From: Pectinophora gossypiella
Lineage: Eukaryota > Arthropoda > Insecta > Lepidoptera > Gelechiidae
Assembly: GCF_024362695.1 (NCBI RefSeq)
Contig: NC_065421.1
Span: 8,370,598 to 8,434,597 of the forward strand
Direction of reading: 5' to 3'
Length of the DNA: 64,000 nucleotides
Below, piece by piece: positions 10,101 to 20,400 of this stretch (positions within the stretch are counted from its first letter, which is position 1; every line of letters starts with the position of its first letter). Made by a program: the position numbers and the translations under genes. The notes under the pieces are model-generated. The model was not told where the DNA came from. It searched no databases and worked only from the letters and a program-made list of their open reading frames with translations.

Positions 10101-12814
10101 CCCACCAGATGTCCAGAATCATAGAAATCTCAGGATGTTGCCAACCAACTGCGGAGTGGTGGAAAGTGACAGGATTTGGGGCGGTAATAGAACCAGGCTG
10201 TTTGAAATGCCTTGGATGGTGCTCATTTCTTATGATTCACGTAAGTAATGAAGTTTTTTGGCGATAAAATGAATACTTACCTATCATCATCGCTAATAGG
10301 TGTGACAGCCCTCTGATATTGGACCTCATAAAGCGTGTCAGATCCCCTGTAGTTATAAGGTACTAACATAAGTTAAGTGAATTGTACTAATAAATAAATG
10401 GATCTGTGTTGTCTTTAATAAATAAATAAGTAGATAAATCATCAATTTAAGAGCCACGCTCTTGTCGGTGCAGCATTTTCCATGTTACTTTTTTAAGGAA
10501 AAATAGGGCAGTGGTTCCCCTCTTGCCTACCTACTTACTTACCTATATTCTAGTAACATTATATAATATACCTACGTTTGTAAAAAAGCAATACTTAATT
10601 CAATAACCGCAGTTGTTATCGTCCCATTCTCACTAACACAATATAATTTGCTTAGCGATTTTTATAGTAGTAGGTGCTTGTAACGGCTTGTAGCGAAATT
10701 ATATACCGAAGTACCTATCAAAATATTTTGTTTTTCGTGCAATCCGTTTGCATGGTGCTCACGCTTACACCGCCAATCTATTAATTTACTTAATCTATTT
10801 TTTAGCTAGAGGACCTAAGTTAAGCTGTGGAGGGACCCTGATCACGGAGCGCTACGTGTTGACTGCAGCTCACTGTGTGTCCTTCTTGGGCAATCGACTG
10901 ACTCTTAAAGGAGTGGTCCTGGGCGAATACGACGTCAGGAAGGATCCCGATTGCGAAAGGGTGGAAGGGGAATTGCATTGTGCACCCAACATCAGGGTAA
11001 AGTTCACGAATTCTATTTTATGTATACCTTGTATCGACCTACTGCTTTTTCCAGTCCCGCGCAATTTACAACCATTGCTACTTCATAATAATTATCATTT
11101 GATCATCGGCCTGGTGGTCTGCCTTCAAGTCTTTTAATTTTATATTACGTAGCTACTGCCTTGGTCCATCTGTTATCCTCCAGATAGCAAATATGAAAAT
11201 GTGTTTTGGTTTCAGAACGTGTCAATAGAAAGAGTTATTTCGCATCCAGGATACACTCCACAAACTCTGTTCGATGATATTGCACTAATAAAATTAGCTG
11301 AGTCTGCAGATTTCAACTTAGGTTTGTATTATTCTCTTTTTGCTTTTCATTCACACAATGTGGGGTAGGTTGGAACGATATGCGCTATTGCGCACTTAGC
11401 ATTAATCTCGTGATAACCAATTGCAACGTCGCCTGATGAGAGACCCAGCACTTCCCATTGGTCCGGCCAAGTAGTTAATGCCATTTGCGGCAAAAAAAAG
11501 ATTGCAACCTTGTGCCAAATGTATCTAAAATCGCATTGAGGCATTATCGTAAACCTACATGTACTATTTTCAGAACTCCTTCATTTGTACGTTTATGACT
11601 GATTGTCTAATAATTTCAGACAGCATGAAACCCCTCTGCCTGCCAAGCACACCGCAGCTTCAGAAGGAGGCGCTGGAGGGCGTGAGTGCAGCGGTGGCGG
11701 GCTGGGGCGCCACGGAAGACGGGCTGCAGTCGCCGGTACTGCTTAGCGTTGACTTACCTGTCGTCGGCAATAAGGACTGCCAGGATGCTTACAATGGGTA
11801 AAAGAAAGACTGTTCTTGATATGTTATTCAATTTCAAATTCAAAAACATAGTTCCACTTTGAATCGTCATTGTTTACATAACGACCGTCTCATCCGCCTA
11901 AAACTGCTACTACTATTATTACACATAAGTTCACGACTAAGTCAGAGTACATTCATCACAAGATGAACGAAGTACTTACACCTCACTCGATCAATGTGAT
12001 AGGTGGTGATGGTGAGCCGTATCGCCGTCTATGGTCAAGGTAACTGAGTTACATCAACACCAATATTTTTCGCGATATATATCATGATATCAATTCGTAA
12101 CAGCAAAGTAACACTCTCGATCAATACCATAACGAACGAGAAATATCTTGATTTATAATAAACTTCACACCATCCGAGGAAAATCTACATCGATTCACTT
12201 TAAAAAATCCACGAAAATTTCTGTAAAAATAATTTTATTCAGAAAATTCGATCCAACCATTGTTACTGGGAACTCTAGAAAAAAAATATATATATATATA
12301 TATAATATAATGTATAGGTAGGTAGGTATGTTCGACGGATAAGACGGGTATAACCATAGAATAAGGAATATGGTATAACTTAAAATAAAATTAGGTGTCT
12401 GCAGGAATCGGGGCCAATGTTTCGTGGTAACATTATAATGTTAGAGAGGACATTTCTTAACTGACTATGACGCCATACCCTTTTACGATAAGCAACTACA
12501 TTTCTATGCTTATTCTTTAGACCCGTAGTTTAGACCCAAACCAACAGAGAAGTAAATGCTTTCCGCTTTACAGAACACCTCAAATTTACGAGCGACAGAT
12601 GTGCGCGGGCGGCGTGCCGGAGAAGGACTCATGTGGCGGTGACTCTGGGGGTCCCCTGATGTACCCTGGCCGTATCAGCAGCGGCACCCTGCGCTACGTG
12701 CAACGGGGGATCATCTCCTACGGCTCCAAGCGGTGCGGCCTTGGCGGCTTTCCCGGAGTTTACACCAGAGTGTCGCACTATATGGACTGGATTCTAGATA
12801 ACATTGGAAACTAA
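7101..12814 (+). CDS. Clip-domain trypsin-like serine protease SP-B
   Basis: Seven exons join into a 422-aa zymogen: 7101-7161, 9108-9280, 9922-10240, 10806-10996, 11216-11321, 11620-11797, 12574-12814. All introns are GT-AG (one donor is GTGCGT) and phases agree (1,0,1,0,1,2). Residues 1-20 form a signal peptide. A clip domain has Cys 27, 37, 43, 70, 80 and 81. A Pro/Thr/Asn-rich linker follows to about 140. Cys155 probably links to the catalytic domain. Activation is after Arg162, giving IWGG. The triad is His207 (TAAHC), Asp269 (DDIALI) and Ser367 (GDSGGP). Asp361 at the S1 base predicts trypsin-like cleavage after Arg or Lys. The extra Cys pair in DPDC...HCAP marks the CLIPB-type loop. 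It is inferred to act in haemolymph in a melanisation or Toll cascade; the exact homologue is not assigned. A possible ATTAAA poly(A) signal is at 12891. Confidence 0.92.
8085..8427 (+). mobile_element. tRNA-derived SINE, family B, rearranged head
   Basis: The body runs forward from a B box (GGGTTCGATTCCC near 8133) through ATCACCTGATTGTCCGAAAA to the tail GGCCTGTGCCCAGCAGTGGG and ACGTATATAGGC. The A-box part (CCACTAGACCACGGAGGCT, 8091-8109) is inverted relative to the body. It lies in intron 1 of SP-B. Confidence 0.75.
8585..8665. repeat. MITE family F, half copy
   Basis: The sequence GGAGGGTTAAAATGGCCACG, then GAAGCAATTCATCGA and TATTGCAATTTGACATTTGC, matches one arm of the palindromic element seen complete at 21928-22066 and 33528-33686. 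The second arm is missing. Confidence 0.6.
8767..8945 (-). mobile_element. SINE family C fragment
   Basis: Shares the blocks CTTACCTAACCTG, TAACCCGCGAAGGAAA and CATTTCTCGGGAATGTGGGT with 58490-58800, where a degenerate tRNA-like head is still visible on the minus strand. In SP-B intron 1. Confidence 0.6.
8948..9012 (-). mobile_element. SINE family B tail fragment
   Basis: Reverse complement of the family B 3' tail (CCTGTGCCCAACAGTGGGAC then TATAC). It lies about 100 bp before the SP-B clip exon. Confidence 0.6.
9330..9440 (+). repeat. Dispersed repeat J (SINE-like tail)
   Basis: The blocks ACCTATCACGTTGGTCTAAC, GGTACTTAGTTCATCTTGCG and GATATAGTCGTGAACTTATG recur at 25205-25285 and 61110-61225. 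It lies in SP-B intron 2, just after the clip exon. Confidence 0.6.
10447..10525 (-). mobile_element. LINE 3'-end fragment
   Basis: The block AGAGCCACGCTCTTGTCGGT followed by AATAGGGCAGTGGT is the reverse complement of the LINE 3' end also seen at 3995-4145 and 63775-63960. In SP-B intron 3. Confidence 0.5.
11450..11500 (+). repeat. Element D 3' fragment
   Basis: The block GGTCCGGCCAAGTAGTTAAT and GCCATTTGCGGCAAAAAAAA equals the 3' end of element D (full copies at 48034-57417). In SP-B intron 5. Confidence 0.55.
12284..12304. repeat. TA microsatellite
   Basis: A short run of alternating AT and TA after an A-rich tract, in the last intron of SP-B. Confidence 0.6.
12327..12418. repeat. MITE family E, end fragment
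   Basis: Shares GACGGATAAGACGGGTATAA and TAACTTAAAATAAAATTAGG and TCTGCAGGAATCGGGGCC with the terminal region of the MITE at 13968-14274. In the last intron of SP-B. Confidence 0.6.
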
Positions 12815-13967
12815 TACTGTAGATAAAAGAAAAAAACAACACATTGCTCGGATCTGCTGGTCAATTCCTCGATAACTAAAATTTAAAATTATTAAAATAC
12901 ACGTTTGTGGGTATGCACTATAAATATGAGTAGATGCATATCAAAATGCTGCTAGCATTTATTTCTAGGCTTTGTGGTTCAGCTCACCCTGGTAGGACAC
13001 AGCTTATCTTTTCATCCCAGACACTACCTACCCATTGATAACATAAACAGAATAATATAGGTATACACAGACCTCCCCTCAATCAACTGGAGGGTGTAAG
13101 GAACACTCCACCACGCTGCTACACTGCGGGTCGCTGGTGGTGTTCAGCCTGGTTAGTAGACCAACGGCTTAACGTGTCTTTCGAATATTCCGTGCACAAA
13201 ACTTACTTTTTCAGACTACCAGGTGAAACGGCCTGCAATGGCCAACAGTCTCACAAAGGAATGGAAAATTGTTGGTCCTAGTCACAAAGTGATTTCGACA
13301 ATGTCCATCGGGAATCGATTTTTAACGCGAAATTTACAGTTTAATAAATAACGCGCATTTTTCAAATTTAAATAAATTGATTTTTAGCGCGATTCATGCT
13401 TTTTTGCTTAAAGTATTTTTTTATTGTAGTGTTTTTTTAACAGAAACAGTATTGTTTGTGTTTCGGCCCGCGATTTCGGCCAAGTCTTAATGTTATAAAA
13501 TCGAACCGTCTGTTTCTAAGTCACGATTATGATTAACTGATTAATTGGAAATCTACATGAATTATAAAAATAATAATTTTTTAACTTATTATCGGTCATT
13601 AGAGTAATAAAAACCTGGTTTCTCAACAGAGGTTTTTTTGTATGAAGTAATTGTAATAATATTTATCGATGTGGCCGATTTATTAATGAACTTGAACACT
13701 TGAACTAGTCGGTTTTGTAACTTGTTATTGTTGAATAAGAATATGATACAATGTAAGAACAATAATAATTAAGAGATTAGAAAAAATGTGATAATAACAT
13801 CTTATTATTTTTATTAAATATAAACATTTTTTTGTATGTTGACTTATTTATTTAATCTCATTTCATTATTAGACTAGTTTCACGTCTATAAGGCCTCATT
13901 CACAATGACCGAGGGCGCAGTAGTTACTGGAAGGAGGACCCGCTCTCACTAAAGTCGAGTACCTATA
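12815..13967. other. Intergenic, SP-B 3' flank
   Basis: Holds the SP-B 3' UTR with a weak poly(A) signal (ATTAAA, 12891-12896), a SINE at 13040-13320 and AT-rich sequence with no gene that I can recognise. Confidence 0.55.
13040..13320 (-). mobile_element. SINE family B, 5'-truncated
   Basis: The reverse complement runs from the B-box region (CGATTCCCGATGGACATTGT, decayed) through the family body to the CCTCCAGTTGATTGAGGGGA tail. Diverged and rearranged in the middle. Confidence 0.6.
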
Positions 13968-14274
13968 GGCCCCGATTCCTGCAGACACCGCCTAATTTTA
14001 TTTTAGGTTATATCCGTCATTTTCGTATCCGTCGAAAAGGAAAGGGACGGATGATTCACAGCTCTTAATTTTAGGAAGAATGAGTAAATTAATGTGTCGG
14101 GTTATTGACTGACGTAAAATTTTTAGACGGTTGGTTTAGATTTGTGCTTAAAATTGACGTGTGTTCCATAAATTTTATGCTTGTCGATTACCCGTCCCTT
14201 TCCTTTTCGGCGGATAAGAAAAGGACAGATATAACTTAAAATAAAATTAGATGGTATTTACAGGAATTAGCACC
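13968..14274. repeat. MITE family E, shortened copy
   Basis: Long terminal inverted repeats: the left end has CCCCGATTCCTGCAGACACC and TAATTTTATTTTAGGTTATA, and the right end is their reverse complement ending GGAATTAGCACC. Against the copies at 42411-42784 and 53023-53389 it lacks about 65 bp near the centre. Confidence 0.75.
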
Positions 14275-14837
14275 ATAAGTACATTAATTTTGTCCTGAAT
14301 AGTACTAAAACGTCTTCAGTCCTCAAAATGTACACATAACCCTATGAAAATATCACTTTTATGACATACTGCAATGCCCTAGTAACAGGGTTTAATGTAC
14401 ACATCTATAAAAAATAGTATTTAAGATCTGTATAAGTATTGTACATGATGGCAATAAATAAATAAATAAAAGATTAAAATAGTGAAACGAAATAAGTTGT
14501 GATTTTTCTAATCACGATGGCCGAGAATTTTTATGTTTTGTGATTTATCAGATACTATTTTTTTCATACATCTTATATATTGAATAATTTAATTAATTTA
14601 CGTAGAATATGCTACTCTGTCGCCCCTGTTAAGTTACCGATTATTTCTGTAAGTATTTTGTACGTTTCACAATTTTGAATGATCATCATCGTATTTACAA
14701 AATGCGTTGATGTCTTTCTTTCTGTACTGTGTTGTTCTCTTCATTAGTAAATAGCACTCGCCAAATTATATGCGACCAGGTAGCTAATATACGGCAAATC
14801 TACAATAAGTCACAATTATAATTAAAATGGCCCGCCT

Positions 14838-14912
14838 TTTACCCCCTCCGGTTGATTGAGGGGAGGCCTGTGCCCAGCAGTGGGACGTATATAGGCTGTT
14901 TATGTGTATCTA
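14838..14912 (+). mobile_element. SINE family B tail fragment
   Basis: Only the 3' tail (CCCCCTCCGGTTGATTGAGG to GACGTATATAGGCTGTTTAT) remains. The BEL element inserted about 14 bp downstream. Confidence 0.7.
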
Positions 14913-14920
14913 TAATTAAA

Positions 14921-14925
14921 ATGAC
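14921..14925. repeat. BEL target-site duplication, left (ATGAC)
   Basis: ATGAC directly precedes the 5' LTR and is repeated directly after the 3' LTR at 21846-21850. Five base pairs is the usual duplication length for BEL/Pao integrases. Confidence 0.9.
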
Positions 14926-15356
14926 TGTGCACGCAAACTATACTCATGGCTGAAATTTGAATCTGCCGCCTCGACTTACGCGAGCCGCGGCATTCCACGC
15001 TATTGGTCGAAACCAATATGGCGTCACTCTGTTCGCGCCGACCACGGGGTTCACCACGGATAATTTGTTTGCTGTGAATTTATTGTGAAGAAACTGTTTA
15101 ATCTATCGGAAATTGTGTTATTAATGTTGGACAATACCTAATTCAACTCAGCTGAGTGTTAAGTTGGTGAATACAACAAGGAACTGTCGGCGGTATAGGT
15201 ATCTCGGTCCCGTGGTTTGGAGCCCGGCGCAGCAGCAGTCAGGTTGGTGGCCTTCTTATTTCATGCTGTGATTATGTATAGATTTGTGTTGCACTGACCA
15301 CCTTACCAGCCATGGATTTAGTCTCTAGCTCTGGTTATCGAAGGAATTAACGAACA
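14926..15356 (+). repeat. 5' LTR of BEL element
   Basis: 431 bp, starts TGTGCACGCAAACTATACTC and ends TTAACGAACA. Contains the small palindrome ATTGGTCGAAACCAAT (two facing CCAAT boxes), a plausible promoter element. Matches the 3' LTR base for base as far as I can see. Confidence 0.93.
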
Positions 15357-15361
15357 TATTT

Positions 15362-15379
15362 TGGTCCTTTGTCGCTCGG
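15362..15379 (+). other. Probable primer-binding site
   Basis: TGGTCCTTTGTCGCTCGG starts 5 bp after the 5' LTR with the TGG that pairs to the CCA end of a primer tRNA. I could not name the tRNA. Confidence 0.5.
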
Positions 15380-15409
15380 ATGGTAGGTCACGTGACATTC
15401 GGTCGGTCG

Positions 15410-16020
15410 GTTTTATTTATCGGTATTTACCTATTAAAAACAGTTTTCTTAGTGGTTTTTCGGTTAAAATACTAATATTTCGGGTTTATTTTAGCTTATT
15501 TTGGTTGTACTTATAGGTACATATACGTATTTTCGGCGTATTTCGGTTTTTCGGTTTCGGTCACTGACCTCTGCTCGGTTCAGTTCTAAACAATTTTCTC
15601 GGTGTTATTTCGGTTAAAATAACAATATTTTGGGTTTATTTTATCTTATTTCGGTTGTACTTATAGGTACAGATTTGTATTTTCGGCGTATTTCGGTTTT
15701 TTCGGTTTCGGTCACTGACCTCTGCTCGGTTCAGTTCTAAACAATTTTCTCGGTGTTATTTCGGTTAAAATAACAATATTTTGGGTTTATTTTATCTTAT
15801 TTCGGTTGTACTTATAGGTGCAGATTTGTATTTTCGGTGTATTTCGGTTTTTTCGGTTTCGGTCACTGACCTCTGCTCGGTTTCGGTTCTAAACAATTTT
15901 CTCGGTGTTATTTCGGTTAAAATAACAATATTTCGGATTTATTTTATCTTATTTCGGTTGTACTTATAGGTACAGATTTGTATTTTCGGCGTATTTCGGT
16001 TTTTTTCGGTTGTGTCGCGC
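15410..16020 (+). repeat. Tandem 151-bp repeats in BEL leader
   Basis: About four units with period 151 bp, anchored by GGTCACTGACCTCTGCTCGG near 15559, 15710 and 15861. The first unit is diverged and the last is incomplete. Each unit is packed with TTTCGG. They lie in the untranslated leader between primer-binding site and gag. A short upstream ATG frame begins at 15378. Confidence 0.85.
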
Positions 16021-16078
16021 CACTTTCTATTTTTGTGTAGGTACCTATTTCGTTGTTGAATAAAATAGGTAATTCAAC

Positions 16079-17455
16079 ATGGCGAAAAAGTTTGAAGTAA
16101 AATTCAAAATAGAATGCGATTGGTTTTTAAATACAATTGATATGATTGATTCATCGGAGTTTAGCTCAAGTGTAAAATTAGCGCGGTTACGTAAGTTAAC
16201 TTCTCATTTTGATAACTTAACGGAGGCTTATGAATGTTTACTGGAGGTTGCAACCGATTCGGAAGTAGTTGCAAAGTACGACGAACAATATAAATGCGCG
16301 ACTTTACAATATGACAAGTTGGAAGCCAAGGCTACGGAGCATCCACACTCACAGGGTACTTACATACCTACCACTAGTGCGCCGTTTGCTCGCCTACCGC
16401 AAATTAATTTGCAAACGTTTGATGGTGACTTATTTACATGGTGCAGTTTTATAAGTTTGTATAATTCGCTAGTGTCGTCTCGTACAGACATTTCAAAAAC
16501 CGAGAAGTTTCATTACCTGTTCTCTCATTTGCAAAAGGAACCAAGGTCAATGTTACAACACTTGCCTATGGTGGATTCATCTCTTGATACGGCTTTGGAG
16601 CTTCTGAAAGCACGGTATGACAACAAACGCTTGCTCGCGGACACGCATATATCGCGTATTTTGAATATTCCGGTATTGAAAAAGGTTAATACGTTGCGTA
16701 CGAGTATTTTGAACCCGTTACTGGAGTCAACTCGGGCTTTGAAAGGATTAGGTCTACCTGTGGACAGCTGGTGTTATATGCTTGTGCATATCAGTTTGTC
16801 TAAATTACCTATTGACATTAGGACTCGGTTCGAACAAAAGTACGGCGGATTAAGGTGTGATTTACCAACATTTGAAAATTTAACGACATTTTTACAAAAT
16901 GAGTGTAGTTTGCTTGAAACAACGACTACAGGTTGCATTAATTCTGAGGTTCCCAAAACAAAAAATATTAATTCGGTTTCGGTAGCTCCGTACAGCACGG
17001 ACGCTAAACATAGGTGCGCGTTTTGCTCAATCGCGGGTCATGATATTGACATTTGTTATAAATTTAAAAACGGGTCTTCTGGTGAGCGTAGAATGTGGAT
17101 ACGCAATAATGAGCTTTGCTTCAAATGCTTCGGCCAACACTCGGCGTCTTCTTGTAACCGTCATGTTCCTTGCGGGCGGTGTGGTAACCTCGGTCACCAT
17201 ACATTAATATGTACGTTAGATATGCAGCCTAGTGCTCGGACGGCAAAAGGTGCACACGTTCAAAATAATAATTCATATAATAAAAACTTTAATCAGAGCA
17301 CCCGTAACGAGCGTATGGTGCATACTGTGATGTCTGGCCACCCCGGTCAGGCGCACGACGTGAGGCCGGGCGGTTTCGCTTGTTGTTCGGGCGCGGATAG
17401 CGCGGCAGTTGTCGGTCACGCGCTACCGTCGGGTTATTCTGTTCAATCGGAATAG
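16079..17455 (+). CDS. gag: BEL gag polyprotein
   Basis: 458 aa, nucleocapsid and capsid precursor of the retrotransposon. ATG in good context (AACATGG). The N-terminal part is helical and charged. The middle (about residues 100-280) matches the DUF1759-type gag region by eye: FDGDLFTWCSFISLYNSLV, then RYDNKRLLADTHISRIL. Three zinc knuckles follow at about residues 318-380: CAFCSIAGHDIDIC, CFKCFGQHSASSC and CGRCGNLGHHTLIC (C-x2-C-x3/4-H-x4-C). The frame ends in UAG at 17453-17455, and the same frame stays open through CAA TTA into pol, so gag is the main product and gag-pol probably arises by stop-codon readthrough. Confidence 0.9.
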   Translation: MAKKFEVKFKIECDWFLNTIDMIDSSEFSSSVKLARLRKLTSHFDNLTEAYECLLEVATDSEVVAKYDEQYKCATLQYDKLEAKATEHPHSQGTYIPTTSAPFARLPQINLQTFDGDLFTWCSFISLYNSLVSSRTDISKTEKFHYLFSHLQKEPRSMLQHLPMVDSSLDTALELLKARYDNKRLLADTHISRILNIPVLKKVNTLRTSILNPLLESTRALKGLGLPVDSWCYMLVHISLSKLPIDIRTRFEQKYGGLRCDLPTFENLTTFLQNECSLLETTTTGCINSEVPKTKNINSVSVAPYSTDAKHRCAFCSIAGHDIDICYKFKNGSSGERRMWIRNNELCFKCFGQHSASSCNRHVPCGRCGNLGHHTLICTLDMQPSARTAKGAHVQNNNSYNKNFNQSTRNERMVHTVMSGHPGQAHDVRPGGFACCSGADSAAVVGHALPSGYSVQSE

Positions 17456-17461
17456 CAATTA
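17456..17461 (+). promoter_or_regulatory. Readthrough context after gag UAG (CAA TTA)
   Basis: The stop TAG at 17453-17455 is followed at once by CAATTA, which fits the CARYYA consensus for leaky UAG codons first known from tobacco mosaic virus. The frame upstream and downstream is the same and there are no other stops before 21362. Function as a readthrough signal is inferred. Confidence 0.75.
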
Positions 17462-17482
17462 GCGCAGAGTAATGTTTCTTCT

Positions 17483-20400
17483 ATGCCTACTTTACAAGAT
17501 AATGTTATTTTACCTACAGTTATTGTTAATGTTTTATCGGGTAATGGGGAGCTTGTTAAGGCAAGGGCATTATTAGATTTCGGTTCACAGGTTTCGGTTG
17601 TTCGTAGCGATTTTGTTAATTCACTCGGTTTGAAAAAACATTACTCTGTGACTCCTTTGTTGGGTGTAGGTGGCACTCACGCTTCGAATAGTAATTATAT
17701 TGTTACTATTAATTTTCGGTCGGAAAGAAATAATATTTTTTTATCGGTTAATGCGGTTGTTTTGAAAACTCCTACCACTTATGTGGCTAGTCGGCTCGGT
17801 ATTTCGGATAATTTACGTATTTCGGATGTTGGTTTCGGACATTTATCGAAGGTCGATATTATTTTCGGTTGTGATATTCTCGGTGAAATTGTAGAAGGGA
17901 ATAAGGTCACTTTACGGCCGGGTGGACCTTATGCCATTGATACAATATTTGATTTTGCTATTTTCGGGCCATTACGGGGCAATTATAATAATAATAATGT
18001 TGTTTGTCGGAATCGGAATATTGATGTTTTTTCGGGTGTCTCATTGGTGGACGCGGTTGAGCGGTTCTGGAAGTCGGAGGAGCCGCCCAAGGTTAAAATT
18101 AGGGATCCTTGCGATGTTGATTGTGAGCGGTTATTTTCGGGTTCGGTTATTCGGTGTTCGGATGGTAAATATATGGTTCGGTTGCCATTGATACCTAATC
18201 ACGCGGAGTTGGGTGATTCCGCGCAGGTTGCTATTCGGCGGTTTATGGCTTTGGAAAGGCGAATGCGGGTTCAGCCTAAGTTCAAGGAAAAATATGTTCA
18301 ATTTATTCGGGAATATATTCATTTACAACATATGCAACTTTCGGAGTTTGATATTAATTCGGAACAGGAACATTACTTTTTAGCGCACCATGGTGTTTTT
18401 AAAACGTCTGGTGATACGGATAAGATTCGGGTTGTTTTCGACGGTAGTGTTAAGACAACTACTGGGGTTAGTCTTAACGATTGTTTGTATTCGGGAGAAA
18501 GGTTACAAAATGATATAACTAAAATTATTTTAAATTTCCGTTTACCTCGGGTGGTGTTTACCACTGATGTAAAGATGATGTTTCGGATGACCTGGATCCA
18601 TCCCCAGGATCGTAGGTATCAATTGATTTTATGGCGGGAAAGTCCAGCTGATCCCATTCAGATTTTTGAACTTACTACAAATACTTACGGTCTTAAGTCG
18701 AGTCCTTTTGTAGCGATATGTTGCTTGCACCAGTTGGCTGCTGATGAGCAGGAACGTTTTCCTAGGGCTGCGAAGTTACTGATAAATAACTCTTATGTTG
18801 ATGATCTTAATGGAGGCGCAGACACGGTTGAGGAAGCACAGGAAATTAGAGATGAGTTGATACAGCTGATGAAGACGGCAGGTTATGAGCTGCGAAAGTG
18901 GTCGTCGAATGAACCTCGGCTCCTCGCTGATTTTCCTGAGGATTTCTGCGAGACACCTCGTTGTTTTGAGGATAAAGACACTTTCGGTTTTATTAAGGTC
19001 TTAGGAATTCAGTGGAACCCTTCATCGGATGCGTTTACGTACAGGGTAAATAATTTACCTTCGGAACAGTCGCCAGTTACTCGGCGCAGTATACTTTCTT
19101 CCTTGGCTAGACTTTTTGATCCGTTGGGATGGATATGTCCGGTGGTTTTTCGAGCCAAACTGTTATTACAAGAGCTGCTCAGTGACGGAGCTAAGAGTGT
19201 GGAGTGGGACGCTCCAGCCCCTGAACACTTGGTTAAGAAGTGGAATGATCTTGTTTCGGATCTACCGCATTTACAGAGAATTTCAATTCCACGGTGCTTG
19301 AAGTCTGCTAATGACGTCAGTTATTCTTTACACGGTTTTTGCGATGGGTCGTCGTTGGGATACGCGGCTGCAGTTTACTTACGGTCGGAGAATATTCACG
19401 GAGAAGTTTCGGTTCGGTTAGTGATAGCTAAGTCTCGGGTTGCCCCCCTAAAAAGCAAAATGACTATACCACAGTTAGAACTCAGTGGCGCAGTACTTCT
19501 TGTTTCTCTCCTACATCACGTTTTCTCTGCGTTGAGCGAGCTTTCTATTGAATTTTCGGAAGTTATTGGTTGGTGTGATAGTACCATCGTGTTGGCGTGG
19601 TTAAAGACACCCCCACACAAATTAGAAGTTTTTCAAGGCAACAGAGTTTCTCAGATTAACAATGCCAACTTACCAATTCAGTGGAGACATGTTTCAAGTG
19701 GGTTGAACTGTGCAGATATTGGATCTAGGGGAGCCTCCGCGGCTCAACTTGTGGAGCACCCTCTATGGTGGGGTTCGGAGTGGCTTTGTCAACCACGTGA
19801 GCTTTGGCCTAGTGATAGGACTGAAGTTCCTATGGATTTACCTGGACTACGTGCGAAACACGTTACTAATATCGTTGTCGGTAATGAAACTTTAGATTTG
19901 TTATTCGGTCGGTATAGCTCGTTCGACAAGTTAGTTAATGTCACGGCATATGTTTTTCGGTTTATTAAAAATTGTCGGCAAAGGTGTCGTCGTAATTTCG
20001 GTAAAAATACCTCGGTTTCGGAACGTCGTAGTGCGTTAAATTATTTAATTCGGTCGGTTCAGGATTCAGATTTTAATGAACATATTTCGGCATTAAGGTT
20101 AGGAAAACCTATACGAGATTCTTTAAGGAAATTAAACTTGTTTTTGGATAGTGACGGAGTGATTCGTGTTGGAGGGCGTATTCGACATTCGGGTTTACCC
20201 TATTCAGCTCGTCATCCTATTTTACTTTCAAGTAAACATAGATTTACGTTACTTTTGGTGGAATATTACCACAAAACTTATTGTCACGTCGGTTCCAATG
20301 CGTTATCGGCCATTTTATCTCGGACTTACTGGATACTTTCTGTTCGTCGGTTGACACGGACTGTCACGTTTCGGTGCGTGCAATGCTTTAAGGCTAAGCC

